Shown one piece after another: positions 34,195 to 46,745 of a stretch of DNA of 64,000 bases. Position 1 is the first letter of the stretch, and each line of letters starts with the position of its first letter. Origin of the DNA: Kuschelorhynchus macadamiae (lineage: Eukaryota; Arthropoda; Insecta; Coleoptera; Curculionidae); the NCBI GenBank assembly GCA_030620095.1, contig JAUTXW010000108.1, positions 1,488,001-1,552,000 of the forward strand. The letters are read 5' to 3'. The position numbers and the translations under genes are program-made. The notes beneath the pieces were generated by a model. The model ran no database searches, had not been told where the DNA came from, and saw only the letters and a program-made list of their open reading frames with translations.

Positions 34195-34540
34195 TCGATT
34201 TAGAGCGCGTGCGTAATATGTTCCTACGCATTCAATAATTCAGAATGGGATTTCCTGTACAATATACACGAAATTACTTTCAGGATTGTAATGATTCGGC
34301 ATTCTTATAACACTTAGCACCAAGTCTTCTAGTCTTGATGGTATTTTAGTCATAGCCCTAAAAATTATTCCCCTATATGTACTCCGCTATTTCAAATTTC
34401 CTATGGAAAAAGTACTTTCCAACAACTAGAAAACGTATGAGTAACCTGTTCCTAAAGAACCTTCCTGTTCAACTACAGACCCAAATCAATACTTTCCATT
34501 CTGAGTTAAGCAATGCAGAAGTTTGTTAGTACTGATCCTA
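34195..34540 (+). pseudogene. Possible non-LTR RT C-terminal scrap
   Basis: Plus-strand LERVRNMFLRI, then FRMGFPVQYTRNYF and LDGILVIALKIIP resemble the stretch after the RT palm in which an RNA-binding thumb precedes the C-terminus. Stops are frequent. The opposite orientation to its left neighbour shows it is a separate copy. Confidence 0.35.
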
Positions 34541-35090
34541 GTCTTGAATAGAAGAAGCAAACCAAAACTGGCAATCCACCACCATAGATTTACAGTACAT
34601 AATCTTACCTCAGTAACTTTAGGCAATGACAAATTCTCGAATTTTATAGAAAAATACAGACTATTGTCCTAGAAATATTCAAAATATCTGACCAAATTTA
34701 GCATGACGAGCTTCTTAAGTCTGTTATGTTCCAACGTTGTACTTGATTTGTTAATTTTCTTTCGCACAGAAGGCTTTCCGTACAAGTTTATGATCATTTG
34801 ATTAGCTTTTATAAAATCAACGCAGGCGTTAAATCTATAAATCGTAAGACCTTAAGACCTTAGAATACGTTTGCATTTTCTAGCTTATTCGAAGCAGCCC
34901 AAACTACGCTATGAAGCTGGGATTGCATATATGATTGTAATATCGATACAATTGAGATGATGACGACGTTACTTCCCTCTTTGTTCAACTATTGTGAACG
35001 CTGCAATTTGACGGGTAAGTTAGACAGTAATGCAATTCGTTTTTATTTTGTAAATTTGAATTATTTCTTTTATTTTTCTTTTTTTCCACT
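34541..35090. other. Unassigned, possible further RT remnant
   Basis: A plus-strand LLPSLFNYCERC stretch near 34970 recalls the FDYCD motif of non-LTR RT C-termini. It is too short for a call. Confidence 0.3.
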
Positions 35091-35094
35091 CTTC

Positions 35095-37330
35095 AATTAC
35101 GTTTCTGTTTTTTTATCTATGATCAGACTATGAAGGCCTAAGTATCATGGTTGCTCAAAGGAAGCAGAAAGGGAAAGTTTTTTAATGCGAAATTAAAAGA
35201 CTTGCAAATTAGGGAAAAGGGTACCTTGTTGGTAATACATTCCGTAATCAGGACACTCTGCGAATAAAGAAGCGAAAATGTGGGTGGTCCTGGGTCTTTG
35301 CATTTGGACAATGAAGGGCTACATATGTGTTGATGCCCGTGTCTCCCTGGCATGAATAACTAAGAAAGGCATTACGGATGATATTTCCTCAGGACATAAT
35401 CCGTGGTGGCATATCTAGACCAGACACAGGTCGCCCACAATTCAAACGTTCCTCTTAAGTTTCCTTGTGACGTTTAGATCATTAATAAGATGAATAGATC
35501 TTCTTTTGATAGAATCAAGGATGTTAAGGATTAAAGAAGAGACTGCTTCCCATATATGCGAGAGACACTCAAGGCTGGCTCTGAATTCCGAAGTGTAAAG
35601 GGTATACAAGTTGGCAGAAGAAGAGTATTTTCGTGTTCCGAAAAGAAAACCCAATTTCTACATGGTTGCCGTGTCAGTTGAGGTGATGTAATCATACCAG
35701 CAAAGGTCTTGCTGAAAAGTGATACCAATTAGACTAAAGGAATCTTTAGCTTCAAACATTTGATTATTCATTTGAATGGTGTGTGTATCGGAGGATAATT
35801 TCTGACAGTAAGCATGATTGTCTTAGTGGCGTCAAACTTGACAACATTATTTGTTCTTCATTCTATAATCCTATGGAGGTTCGAGTATCTTATCGTTGGC
35901 ATAGCTATGAACAAGATTGCTGGTAGAACTACTACAGAATACTTCTAAGGGAAGAAAACTGGTAGTCCAATTTCAGAGTTTTAGGGGAATATAGATATGT
36001 AGAGGCTAATGATTTCGATTCCATGGACTGGATTGATGGATCTACTTTAGACTTTTAATGGCAGAAGCCGTATTACCTGCTTTGGATAAGCATATGCATT
36101 TCAAGATAATTTAAAACAATAATATTTTTATACTTCTCCATTGCCTTACTCATAACTGGAATATGGGTCTGCAGTTAGAATTGTGTAGCCATTTTTGGCA
36201 ACAGGCCAATTTCATGGGGGACTTGGAATAGCCTAGGCCAGTTTAGATGCGCTCTTTTTTAGGACTAGGGCCGGAACAGGGGAGGGATTAAAGTAGAATT
36301 TGCAGCGAAAAGCTCCGTTTTTACTTGAGACGTTTAGACGAAGCCAGTACCAGAATATAATGGTGGAAAAGAGCTTTTGCAGTTGTGTTGTTTAATGTTT
36401 TCCCTAGCGATCATAATAATTGACTACTAAGTTGGCAATATAGAACTTTGCTTCTTATATTTTGGCGTAAATCGTAATGATTTCGCTCCTAGCTTTTAGC
36501 CCGTCGATATTATTTATTTTAGGGAGGAGGTTTATTGTTGGGAGGTTTTGAAGTCCTAATAGAATGTGGTATAAAGGATTTTATAACTAATTGATTTACA
36601 CCAGAGATTCGTATACACACTTCGGGAGAATCGCTGAAAAAAAAACAAATGTTTTTAAGCGAGTATGGCAGAGTAGAAAGCCCGCAATTTATTAGCAGAA
36701 TTATGGTGTCATACAGTACGAGGAAGCATGGACTCTACAACTTCCTATTGTATAGGACAAGAAACAGTATTTAGACCGTGGTTAGAGGAATCTAGAAGAA
36801 CGGAAAATACTGATAAGACTATGTGTGAGTGGTGAGAAAGAGGTCCAAAGTGTTTGGCTATGTATGAGGATGCCTGGGAAGTAAGTAGGTAGGTTCCTTG
36901 ATGAAGTTGGTAAGAATGTAGGTTCTGCTCTACCTTCGAGATTGGTTTTATATAAACCCTAACCATTCTTCATTATGAACGTTAAAGTCTCCTAGGATAA
37001 GAAGTTCAAAGATTAGGAAATCCACTTTACCAGAAAGAAAGTCAAAGAGCTTGTTGATGGAACTGTCTGTAGGAGAGCGGTAGACAGAACAAATACATTT
37101 AGTGGAAATTCTAAGGACTATTTGAGTCACAGGATATAGAAACTGTTTAATTCAAAGTTGGGAAGCCTTGTACAGGATTCCATTCTCATACTTATTGCAG
37201 TTAGCAGAATTATAGTGTCATATGGTACGAGGTGACATGGTTTCTACAACTTCATGTTGTATGGGATAAGAAACAATAATTAAACCGTAGTCAGAGGAAT
37301 CCAGAGAAGCGGAAACGAAATACTGAAAAT
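35095..37330 (-). pseudogene. Non-LTR retrotransposon with APE endonuclease and RT C-terminus, heavily decayed
   Basis: On the minus strand the endonuclease comes first: CSVYRSPTDSSINKLFDFL, LILGDFNVHNEEWLG (about 37080-36960), then LLDSSNHGL (SDH catalytic motif changed to SNH) near 36780. After about 1 kb of unreadable RT the C-terminus follows: VGFLFGTRKYSSSANLYTLY (35650), LNILDSIKRRSIHLINDL, EEISSVMP, ARETRASTH, MQRPRTTH (35330) and LQVF. The final phrases fit arthropod Jockey-type elements closely. A second copy of the SDH block lies at 37195-37310 (LDSSDYGL). Confidence 0.7.
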
Positions 37331-37334
37331 ACTC

Positions 37335-38250
37335 TGGGTGACCGGTCTATTATCCACATTGAGTTTACAGCCTGATCACTGTAACCATTTTGCCTAATAT
37401 TTCTATCATAATTTCACGAATATCCAAAATCATGCTTAGAGGAATGAATTGCCACTAACCATAACACCTGATGTTCAGCCCTGTATATGTTCGATATTGT
37501 GCTCCTTACACTTGGCATGTCGACATCTTTAGCAAATAAGCAGCAGTTTAAATTTAAATGAGTTTTTTGTAAAATAAATATTGCCTTTTCTTAGCCAACT
37601 AAGCCTCCTTTTTCCATACTGTGGTGAATGCTTTGTTAACACCTTCCGAATCATAGAAGATTTTCAAGTACTATTATGGTATTTTCTAAAAAGTTTATTC
37701 TTTTCTCAACAACAGCAGTTTTTTACACGACAAGACTTTTTTGTGATTCTCTTTCCTATATTTGAATTTTTTTTTACTGCATAGTTTTGTAAAGATTTAA
37801 CGTTTTTGATCTTTTATTTCTTTTCGTTCCACTTCGAACAACATAATATCGAATGACACCTGTTTTTTTTCCTGAAGGCGACTGGCAATCACCTATTGAT
37901 AAAAATCTGACGTAAACTCGACGAATATAATTTGGTGATATTTACCCCAATTAAATGATTTTTGTTCCTGTACTATCCACAGTTATGTCGACGATACTGC
38001 TTTAGCACACGATTTCCCAAATTTAATTCCAAGAATTAAAGTGCTGGTATCTCAAAAATTGTCACACAATACTTACACTATTCAAATAAATAATCAAATT
38101 CTTGAAAAAAAAGTTTTTTTAAACTTAATTAAATCTCAATTTTTGCTAGCATGATCACAGCACCCTTTATAAAACTCATTTTTTTTTTAGATAGGAAATA
38201 GAATCTATTTCAGTTACTAACATGTTTGAATTTGCCCAAAAAGAACTATT
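37335..38250. other. AT-rich region, nothing recognised
   Basis: One 67-codon open stretch at 37581 without known motif. No TIR or tandem repeat seen. Confidence 0.45.
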
Positions 38251-38459
38251 AATTTGATTTTGTTCATACATTTATCTCCAACCATTTTGCGTTCACTGGG
38301 CACTGCTAGATCTTTACGTCTCTACACTTATTTAGAGGGTGACCTTTACAGGGGTAGATCCTGCCTACACTTTAACGCCAGTATCCTTTTTACCAACCTC
38401 TTATTGCTCGTTGCTACATGCCCAATCCAATTGCATTTTCGTTATTCTTGATACCTCAT

Positions 38460-39260
38460 CTGTTAGACCTCTTATTTTTCAAATTGTTTCATTAAGGAAT
38501 TTATCTCACAGAGATTTGCCGAATATTGACCATTCCATAGACCCTTTGACAGTATGGTTTTCATTTGTTAGAGTGTCTCTGGTCCTTACGTCTAAAAATA
38601 GTCTTTTTAGGCATGATATGGCTGATGATTGAAAACGTATCTAGCCTTCTAAAAGCTGCCCGTGGTAGTTCTATTCCCCTATTTAACTCTCTTTGGCTGT
38701 TCCTTCTTAACTTGATCTCGTAACTCACACATTTATAGAAGTAATTAAGTATGTTTTTGACAGAAAAATTATTACTGAGAACAAAATAGATTATATACCT
38801 TCCCGAAGTTAATTTCAAGCCCACTTCTCTATATAAAAACACCGTGGAGTTTATTTAGCAATAGGCATGCTTCATTCACTGTCTGTTATGACAACTATGT
38901 CATCGGCAAATCTTAAATTACTAAGGCATTATTCATTTATATTCATTCCTGTTTCTTTTTAGTCATTTCTTTTGATAGCACTTTTAAGCAAAGTTGATAA
39001 GTATCTCCCTTTTCCAATGAAACTTTATTAATATTTTTCTGATTGACACTAATTGCTACTGCCATTCCTGTAGATGTTTACTAGAGACTAATATTATTAT
39101 ATTGATGATCAGCATAGAATTCTGGTATTCTGAATCGAAAGCCTTTTAAAAGTTAACAAATATGAGAATTAATGGTTTATTTTATTTCAAGGATTTTTCG
39201 ATAAAGGCTTTAACTGTTTATAGATAGTCATTCTTCCCGTAGCCCTTATTTCATGTCAAA
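38460..39260 (-). pseudogene. RTE-type non-LTR reverse transcriptase, decayed
   Basis: Minus strand: KPLILIFVNF followed by KAFDSE (motif A, about 39150), LEKGDTYQLC in the place of the RQGD block, then LRFADDIVVITDSE (motif C with FADD intact, about 38910), a SYEIKLRRNSQRELNRGI stretch and AAFRRLDTFS, as in the region after the palm in RTE/BovB-like elements. Many stops and frame changes. Confidence 0.65.
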
Positions 39261-39424
39261 AAAATTTAAAATCTTCACAAAATTAATTTTTTTAGGAGTT
39301 TATTAAAATATAATAATGTGAATATTTCTTTTAAAATTTATTATTTAACAAAATTTAAATTTAATTTAAAGAATGAAATATTTATCAAAAATGTATTATA
39401 TAGCATACTTTTAAATATCTTATA

Positions 39425-41099
39425 CAGGGTTATTCACGCAATCCGTTCATTAAAAGTTTTTGATGATTCCATTTAGATAAAAATTTCAAATTTTGGGATT
39501 AAGATAAGGTCAAGGGGTACTTCTTTTTTGAAATATTTTCAACTTCCTGTCACTTCCGGTTTAACCGGAAGTTGGTATCAACTTGCTTATTTTAAATAGA
39601 ACACCCTGTATTTTATGATATTTTTGGATTCTACGGAGAATTTTAATGCTATTTTATGTAGCATGTCCTATACCTAGGTTCAAGCGTTCTTGAGATATTT
39701 GACCTTGAACCGAAAATGAGCCTTCCGAGTACCAAATTTTAAAATCTCATATTTTTTGTAAGTTTTGAAGATATAATTTTCATATTTTGCAGACGATCGG
39801 TAAATAATCTTTGGTTTCTATTTTTTTTATTGAATTTGTCTGTTTTTATACAGGGTGTCCTAAATTCAGCGGCAAACATTCATATTTTCAAAGTTCATTT
39901 TTATCGAACTGTATTAAGGTTTCCTATACCTATTCGTAACCATTTTCGAAATAATCAGGTTTTTATTAAACTATCATATGTATTTGCTAAATGCTTACAC
40001 ATTCCCGTAGTTAGCCACGGAAAAACAATTATTGTGCTTTTCTATTCAACATGACAGCTGATTTGAAACTTTTAAATTAAAATAAAATAACACTCAAAAG
40101 CTGATATTCTCAATTTATTTTATATTCGCGGAGAATGTTACAAAATATTGGAGAGAACGTGTCATGTTTTTAATTTTTAAGTTCACTAAAACAAGTTTGG
40201 AACAGTCTCGAACTTAGTAGATATGGTTAAAAATAATGTAAACAATTTATTACATTTTTTATAACTTTAACTTTTCCGAAACGAAAAAATTTCGTTTCAA
40301 TCCTCTTCAATTTTCTCTTGTTCATTGGCGATAAATGAGGATGTTTTTCATTAAAAACATGACACGTTCTCTCCAATATTTTGTAACATTCTCCGCGAAT
40401 ATAAAATAAATTGAGAATATCAGCTTTTGAGTGTTATTTTATTTTAATTTAAAAGTTTCAAATCAGCTGTCATGTTGAATAGAAAAGCACAATAATTGTT
40501 TTTCCGTGGCTAACTACGGGAATGTGTAAGCATTTAGCAAATACATATGATAGTTTAATAAAAACCTGATTATTTCGAAAATGGTTACGAATAGGTATAG
40601 GAAACCTTAATACAGTTCGATAAAAATGAACTTTGAAAATATGAATGTTTGCCGCTGAGTTTAGGACACCCTGTATAAAAACAGACAAATTCAATAAAAA
40701 AAATAGAAACCAAAGATTATTTACCGATCGTCTGCAAAATATGAAAAGTATATCTTCAAAACTTACAAAAAATATGAGATTTTAAAATTTGGTACTAGGA
40801 AGGCTCATTTTCGGTTCAAGGTCAAATATCTCAAGAACGCTTGAACCTAGGTGTAGGACATGCTACATAAAATAGCATTAGAATTCTTCGTAGAATCCAA
40901 AAATATCATACAATACAGGATATTCCATTTAAAATAAGCAAGTTGATACCAACTTCCGGTTAAACCGGAAGTGACAGGAAGTTGAAAATATTTCAGAAAA
41001 GGAGTACCCCTTGACCTTACTCTAAACCCAAAATTTGAAATTTTTATCTAAATGGCATCATCAAAAACTTTTAATGAACGGGTTGCGTGAATAACCCTG
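39425..41099. mobile_element. Foldback element with two 748-bp arms
   Basis: Arms 39425-40172 and 40352-41099 are inverted copies with few mismatches; each encodes the same meaningless 74-codon open stretch. The spacer is 179 bp. Ends read CAGGGTTATTCACG with TA on both sides, so it behaves like a non-autonomous Tc1/mariner element. The terminal 14 bases agree with those of the mariner elements at 18316 and 22625 at 12 positions. Inside each arm lie further terminus-like motifs (ACACCCTGTA near 39603 and TACAGGGTGTCC near 39848). Confidence 0.9.
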
Positions 41100-41101
41100 T
41101 A

Positions 41102-42256
41102 TACAAACAAATTATTTTGATATTGAATAATATTTACAAATAGCTACTAGGTTAAATGGTTAAATAAATTTTGAAATTAATAAATCATATTTTGTATGCA
41201 GTCAAGCAGGCATTAAAAAGTTTTTTTTAGAGCCTCCAGCAGATTTTATCAACTAATTTGATAGGTTTTAACACTTCTTAACCATCTTCATCTGATGTTC
41301 TAGTATTTTTCATCTCCATGATGGCTTTTACTATTTCACTTAGGTGATATCTGGAATTTCTTGGGAATTAAGAATATTATCCTGGTTTGTTGTAGTGGTT
41401 CCATGTTCACAGAGCTATAGGAACAAAAATATAATTAACAGAACCAAACCAGTAAATGGGCTAGTTTAATAAGTTAGCTTGTAGTTACTATACCTTTTTA
41501 ATAACGAAAACAGCCATAGGGTAAACCATTAAACAGCCACAGGTCATAAATAACAATTATCTACGAAAATCCTCCGCCTCTGGTCGAGTGGTACGAGAAA
41601 TTTACACCTGACAATGGTCCGAGTCGTCCGTCGCCCACCTAAGAGCTCCGATGAAATAATCCGGAGCCACTCCCTACCAACTCGCCACAGATAAAGATGT
41701 AATGGTCTCAAATACCTACTAGTACTTTACAGCCGTATGTGGTACTTAATTAATAGCCCAGACCTGGTGAATCTTTTTTTCTCTTGCGTTGAACAAAATT
41801 GTTTGAAAACATCTCAAGTTATTTTTAGATTTCCTATGACATTTTGATTTGCGGAAAAAACTTCTTTTACTATTTTTTTGTTGTGCCTTAATATCTCTGT
41901 ACTCAGGGCCCTTTTTACTTCCCCGTATAAAAGCCCAAATACACTGTGGTCCAAATTAAAATGAAACCTTTTTAGATCTTAAAAATGTTCTTATTTTTTA
42001 GCAGATTTTTGGATATGTTGCAGCTGCATCGTTTCTGAGTTCAAGAAAATTTCCTGAGATCTGATTTTTAAAAGGTGCGCAAAAGCTCGAATTTTTCTAA
42101 AACGTTTATTTTAAAGTCGTTTTAAACATCAGGTGAATGGAATATTTTTAGAATTTGCTGTTGAAATGGTTCATTGGTTTCTGAAAATCACCGGCAACTT
42201 GAAAATTTTGTTTATTTTTAAATTTCATTTTTACTTAACGTCACAAGCAAGATGTA
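41102..42256. other. Unassigned region with a possible SINE head
   Basis: No ORF of interest. The only structured part is the box A/box B pair at 41581-41627, listed separately. Confidence 0.45.
41570..41700 (+). repeat. Possible tRNA-derived SINE head
   Basis: TGGTCGAGTGG at 41581 fits the pol III box A consensus and GGTCCGAGTCG at 41617 fits box B with two mismatches. The spacing is a little shorter than in a tRNA. The segment is more GC-rich than its surroundings. No second copy in the window. Confidence 0.35.
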
Positions 42257-42258
42257 TA

Positions 42259-44816
42259 CCATCAAACGGGGCTAGTTTGACACGTTTTTAGGACATTTTT
42301 CAATATCACGTTGTTATTTATCAACTTAGCTTTGTGAAATAAGTTGGATTATAACAAATCTAGCCTGCTGAATCGATTGATGCACTCCAAATTGCTCTAA
42401 ACACAATAGAAACCTAAATAAAAAATGAAAAAGGGTATGTCAATATTACCTTGAGTGCGGGGCTACTTTGACACACATTTTAATTTCAGTATAAAATGTA
42501 TTTTAAAGCACCACAGTGTCATAGAAGCCCCGGTAATGGATGTAGAATTAAAAACCACTCCTAATTTTTTGTTTGTTTTTTTTTGTTAAGAAAAACAGTT
42601 TTTTTTTTTAAAAAACGATTATTTAAGGTACTTTATTAAAATAAAACCTTTTAATTATAATATTTTATTATTAGTTTCAAACTTGAACTTTAGGATAATC
42701 TACGGTTTACAACCTATAAAAATAAAATAAAAAACATTTCAGTCTAAAACAGCAAGAAAAAAATTCTTTGGCGTGTAGGAACGAAAGATTAAACATAAAA
42801 AACTAAGAAATCATGTCTTAACCTAAAATCTTTTGGCATAAGCATAAAAAATTAAAACTTAAATCTAAGCTTTTTTAATTTTCGATCCTTTTCGGTCTCA
42901 GTTTCAGGGTTAAAGGTTCTATCCTCATCGCTGTCATCGTCAAATGGTTCCTCCGGTTCGTCATCTGAGTCTTCGCAAACTGGGCACACATAAAATGAAT
43001 CAGTGCTTTCTGAATTACAAAGTCCGCAAATCCACTTCTTGCATTGAACACATTCAATCCATTCGGCACTTCCTCTGTAGTTTTTAAAAAGCATGCGGCA
43101 TAAGGCACATTTTGAATTTGAATCGTTCTCACCCCTTAAACTTGCTTTTGTTATATCAATAGGAGGACGCACTTTAGGTTTATTCTCGGATTTCTTGGCT
43201 TTGACTTTGACCTTTTTCGTTCGTATTCCTGATGGCCCTGGAAGGGTGTCGGAGAAACAAGGCAACTCTTGGTCGCTGTTGCATGGAATTATCTGGGGTG
43301 GAGATCTTACTTCATTTTCGATTTGCTCACTGGGAATTTCTTGGTCTTTGATAGTCATCTGTTTTTCAGCTTCAAACTTCTTTCCCCTTTTTCTTTTTTT
43401 TTTGGTCTTCGCTTGTTCCCCTCATTTCTTTGAAAAACTCTACCAATGATGAATCAAGAACTCGCTCAGTTTCTTCCAAGTTTTCAAGCAATCCTCCAGG
43501 AATCTTCCTTAATACTTGATCAACATTCATTGGGTACAGTCCGGTGGTTCTAAATCCTAATTTTAAATTTGTCTCTACAGTATCTGAAACTTTGTTCCAC
43601 AGAAGTAAAAGTAAGGACGGGAAGTATTCTTTGGGTAAGGTCCCAGAATATCTGCTCTCTTTTCGCCATTTTTCTAATATTTCGCTCCATTTCCTCTTGA
43701 AGGGTGCAAATACAGACACATCTAGTGGCTGCATCAAATGTGTGGCGTTGGCTGGAAAAGGGCACATGTATATATTATTTTCTAGGCTTGCTTTTATAAC
43801 CTGTGGTGAAAAATGGCTAGCCAGATTATCGCCAACTAGAACTGCTCGTGTTTCTGGTTCCTTGGTTGCTATTATGTGGGGTAAAAGAACTTTAAAAAAC
43901 CATTGCTCAAAAAGGTTCATGTCCAACCATCCGGAAGGACTGTTCCCATAAACAGTGTCGGGGGATCCTCCAGTACACCAGTTTTCATATAAATTGGAGT
44001 TCTTGTACACTACCATAGGGGACAGGAGTTCTCCAGCTGCATTACCACAGGCCATTATGCTCACACAGGACCGCGAATAGTTTTGTACTCGTTCTACTCT
44101 GCGGAAGTTTCTGGGAACAATAACTTTCTTCGCCCCAGGATCATCAGCGATGTTAGTTTCGTCGTAATTGTATAAGTGTTTATTATCAACATCACCTAAT
44201 GCTTCTTTTATGTTGTCAAAAAACTGAATAGTGTCGTTTCTATCTATGGACGATCGCGATTTTTTTATATTTGTTGCGATTCGTGTGGAGAGGTTGTGTT
44301 TTCGACAAAATCGGGTCCGGGATAATTGTCTTTGAATTCACGCACTGTTTTTCCCTGTTTATCCAAGAATTTCTTCACCACGGCACAAATATCACACTTC
44401 GTTAATGGAAAACCCCACTTTGCCACTTGTAGTAAAGTGTTACGAATCACTTCCTGTTCACCGCTACTAAGGACACTTGGATGACCTACCGACTGGTTGT
44501 GTATACCAAGGGGCTTATTACCAAGTGTTATACGAGGAATTTTATAAACTATTGCCGCCCTTTGGACAGGCATGCCTCTTTCAATAGCTTCAAGTGCATT
44601 TCTTAAGTCTTCGTTCGAATAATTGCGGAAACTCCGCGTTCCCGGAACTTTTTCGTAATGTCTCACCATTTCTAATTAGTTAGTACCTGTAACAAATGAA
44701 TCTAATATTAGAATAAAATTTATAAAGAAGCAAAATCAAAAAAATAAAAATTGAAAAAAAAAAATGTTCGCAGGGTCAAAGTTACCCCGTGGTGTCAAAG
44801 TAGCCCCGTTTGACAG
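42259..44816 (-). mobile_element. pogo-type element with TA junctions
   Basis: Left end CCATCAAACGGGGCTA and right end in reverse complement CTGTCAAACGGGGCTA, with TA on both sides (42257-42258 and 44817-44818). A second copy of the motif lies subterminally on each side (about 42457 and 44773), as expected for transposase binding sites. The transposase occupies the minus strand. Confidence 0.85.
42852..44669 (-). pseudogene. pogo-type transposase with C-terminal Cys-rich finger
   Basis: N-terminus: a Psq/CENP-B type helix-turn-helix (NYSNEDLRNALEAIERGM, GHPSVLS). Then a break near 44290, after which the frame reads RSSIDRNDTIQFFDNIKEAL, NYDETNIADDPGAKKV (first Asp), SIMACGNAAGELL, VLVGDNLASHFSPQV (second Asp) and THLMQPLDVSVFAPFKRKW (third Asp). 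A single-base shift in an A run near 43390 (T run on the plus strand) separates the last part, a basic region and eight Cys in CxxC pairs (CALC, CVQC with W, CGLC, CPVC), PHD-like, then an acidic tail. Apart from the two breaks all catalytic residues are present. Confidence 0.85.
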
Positions 44817-44818
44817 TA

Positions 44819-45109
44819 TTTAATCGGCGCAAAGACTTATAATTTTGTGTTTTGTCATAATAAATAACATTGGTTAAAACTAAGAGTGGCATGTTCTAAA
44901 ATTTCAAAAATCTGCAAAAAAAATCGAGCCAAAAATTAAAATTAAAAAATTAATACATTTATTCTTAGAAAACGGAATATTAATTTATTTTTAGGCCTAA
45001 CCTTTCATTTTTTTTAATTGGTGGCACATTTGCTCTATGGGATTAAAAATACAAAAGTAAGGTGGGAAAAGTAGCAGTATGGCTCATTTCCTTATTGGCG
45101 TATATAAGG
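44819..45109. other. AT-rich region, nothing recognised
   Basis: May be the interrupted continuation of the sequence left of the pogo element; no motif supports an assignment. Confidence 0.4.
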
Positions 45110-45645
45110 ATTCATAAATAAACTGAGGAAATTTTTTTTTGGTTGTTGAAAATTTCCATCGTCTCAAACAAACCCCCCCACCCCCCAGAAGCAATGTCAA
45201 TATACTCCACTGATTTCCTCTGCTAATGCATCACAAACATATATAATTTTTATACAGAATGCCTTAAAAACTTCTAAAAGATCAATTTTTACTTTCCTTC
45301 TAAAAGGCTAGTGAAAAAAATCACTCTCCGAAATTTTTTTCAGATCTTTACATTTCAGAGTCTCTAAGGACCTTTTTTCTGGAAAATTAACCCCCCCCCC
45401 CCCCCGAGACTGTTTTATCTACAGTTAACAAAGTATTTTTTGTTGTTTATAAATAAACTGAAGATCTTTTTTTGGCTCTTGAAAATGTTCATCGTCTTAA
45501 CCTTCGCGCTCCAGAAGCAAGCAATCTCTATATACGACATTGATTTCTTCTGCTCATGCGTCATAAACATGTATTTTTTTTGTTCAGAATGCCTTAAAAA
45601 CGTTTAATCAATTTTTAATTCCCTTCTAAAAGGCAAGCGTGTTTT
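45110..45645 (+). repeat. Two tandem units of about 330 bp
   Basis: The block from TAAATAAACTGAGGAAATTT (45117) through AGAATGCCTTAAAAAC (45255) to CCTTCTAAAAGGC (45295) recurs from about 45448 to 45630 with the same order. C-rich runs at about 45173 and 45390. The second unit leads straight into the leader of repeat copy D. Confidence 0.65.
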
Positions 45646-45647
45646 CT

Positions 45648-46745
45648 CAATTCCGTCGGTCTGTCTGTTCACGCCATAGCTAAGGAACTACTTATCCGAT
45701 TGACTTCAAATTATCGCCAAAAATTAAAGATGGTATGGGGATGACCTGGTAATATTTTGGTAAAAATCCAATATGGCGAAACAAAATGGCGGCCTAGGGA
45801 AGTGTTAAAAAAATTATTATTAAAAGACTAGTTATCCAATTTTTTTCTAATTATGCACAAAGGTCAAGTATTATGTAGGAATGAACTGAGAAAATGTTGG
45901 TAATAAGCCAAGATGGGAAACAAAATGGCGGCTTGATCAAATATAAAAAAAATCAGCCTGAAAAAAGTACCTAATGGGTTGATTTCAAATTTTGTGCTCT
46001 AACTAATTGTGGTATAGAAAATTGTGGTACTAAGTCAAGATGGCGGAACAAAATGGCGACTAAGTAAATTGCTTGTAACTGTGAAAAAAAAACTCTTTCT
46101 CAGGATTGACATATCTTCACGTTTTAGCGTCACTAGACGCCAAAAATAAGATGGCGACGTAGTGAAACGTTAAAAAAATGATTACTAAAACAAATAATTT
46201 TCAAACATTTTGGTATGAATCCAGTACAGTAAAACAAAATGGCGGCCTAATAAAATATTTAATAAATTAACTTGAAAAAACAACATATCAGATTAACTTC
46301 AAATTTTGTGCAACTAATAAGTGTGACATAAAGATAAACGGGTAAAGTTGTAGTACGAATTCAAGATGACGAAACCAAATGGCGTCCAAATAAATTTTTT
46401 AAAAAATCAATGTAGACAAAAGTTATTCAAATGACTTTAAATTTTGCAGGACAATTTAATGTAATATAATGATAAACTGATACGAGTTGAACATGACAAA
46501 ATTGCGGTGTGTGTCAATGAAAAAACTACTTATTCAATTTATTTTAAATTATTCCCAAAAATTAAGTTTAGCATATATAAGGTAAAATATTAGTAGGATG
46601 ATACATACAATATGATGGAACAGAACTCGAATAAAAGTATTTAAAAATACTCTTTATATGAATGAACTAAAAGGGCTACTATTCCTAATAAAAGGAAATA
46701 TTCTTAACCCGGAGATCCGGGTAAAAAAAAATTTACTGGTTTTTT
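45648..46745 (+). repeat. ATGGCGGC-rich dispersed repeat, copy D (most complete)
   Basis: Starts with CCGTCGGTCTGTCTGT and ends with the AAAAGGAAATATT and ATCCGGGT blocks, about 1.1 kb. Cores such as CAAAATGGCGGCC lie near 45783, 45925, 46052, 46235, 46378 and a decayed one near 46497, so mostly 125-185 bp apart. No ORF and no TIR. Confidence 0.7.

Noticed and set aside
39830..40694. Two identical 74-codon ORFs on opposite strands
   Set aside because: They are mirror images in the two arms of the foldback and have no coding signature.
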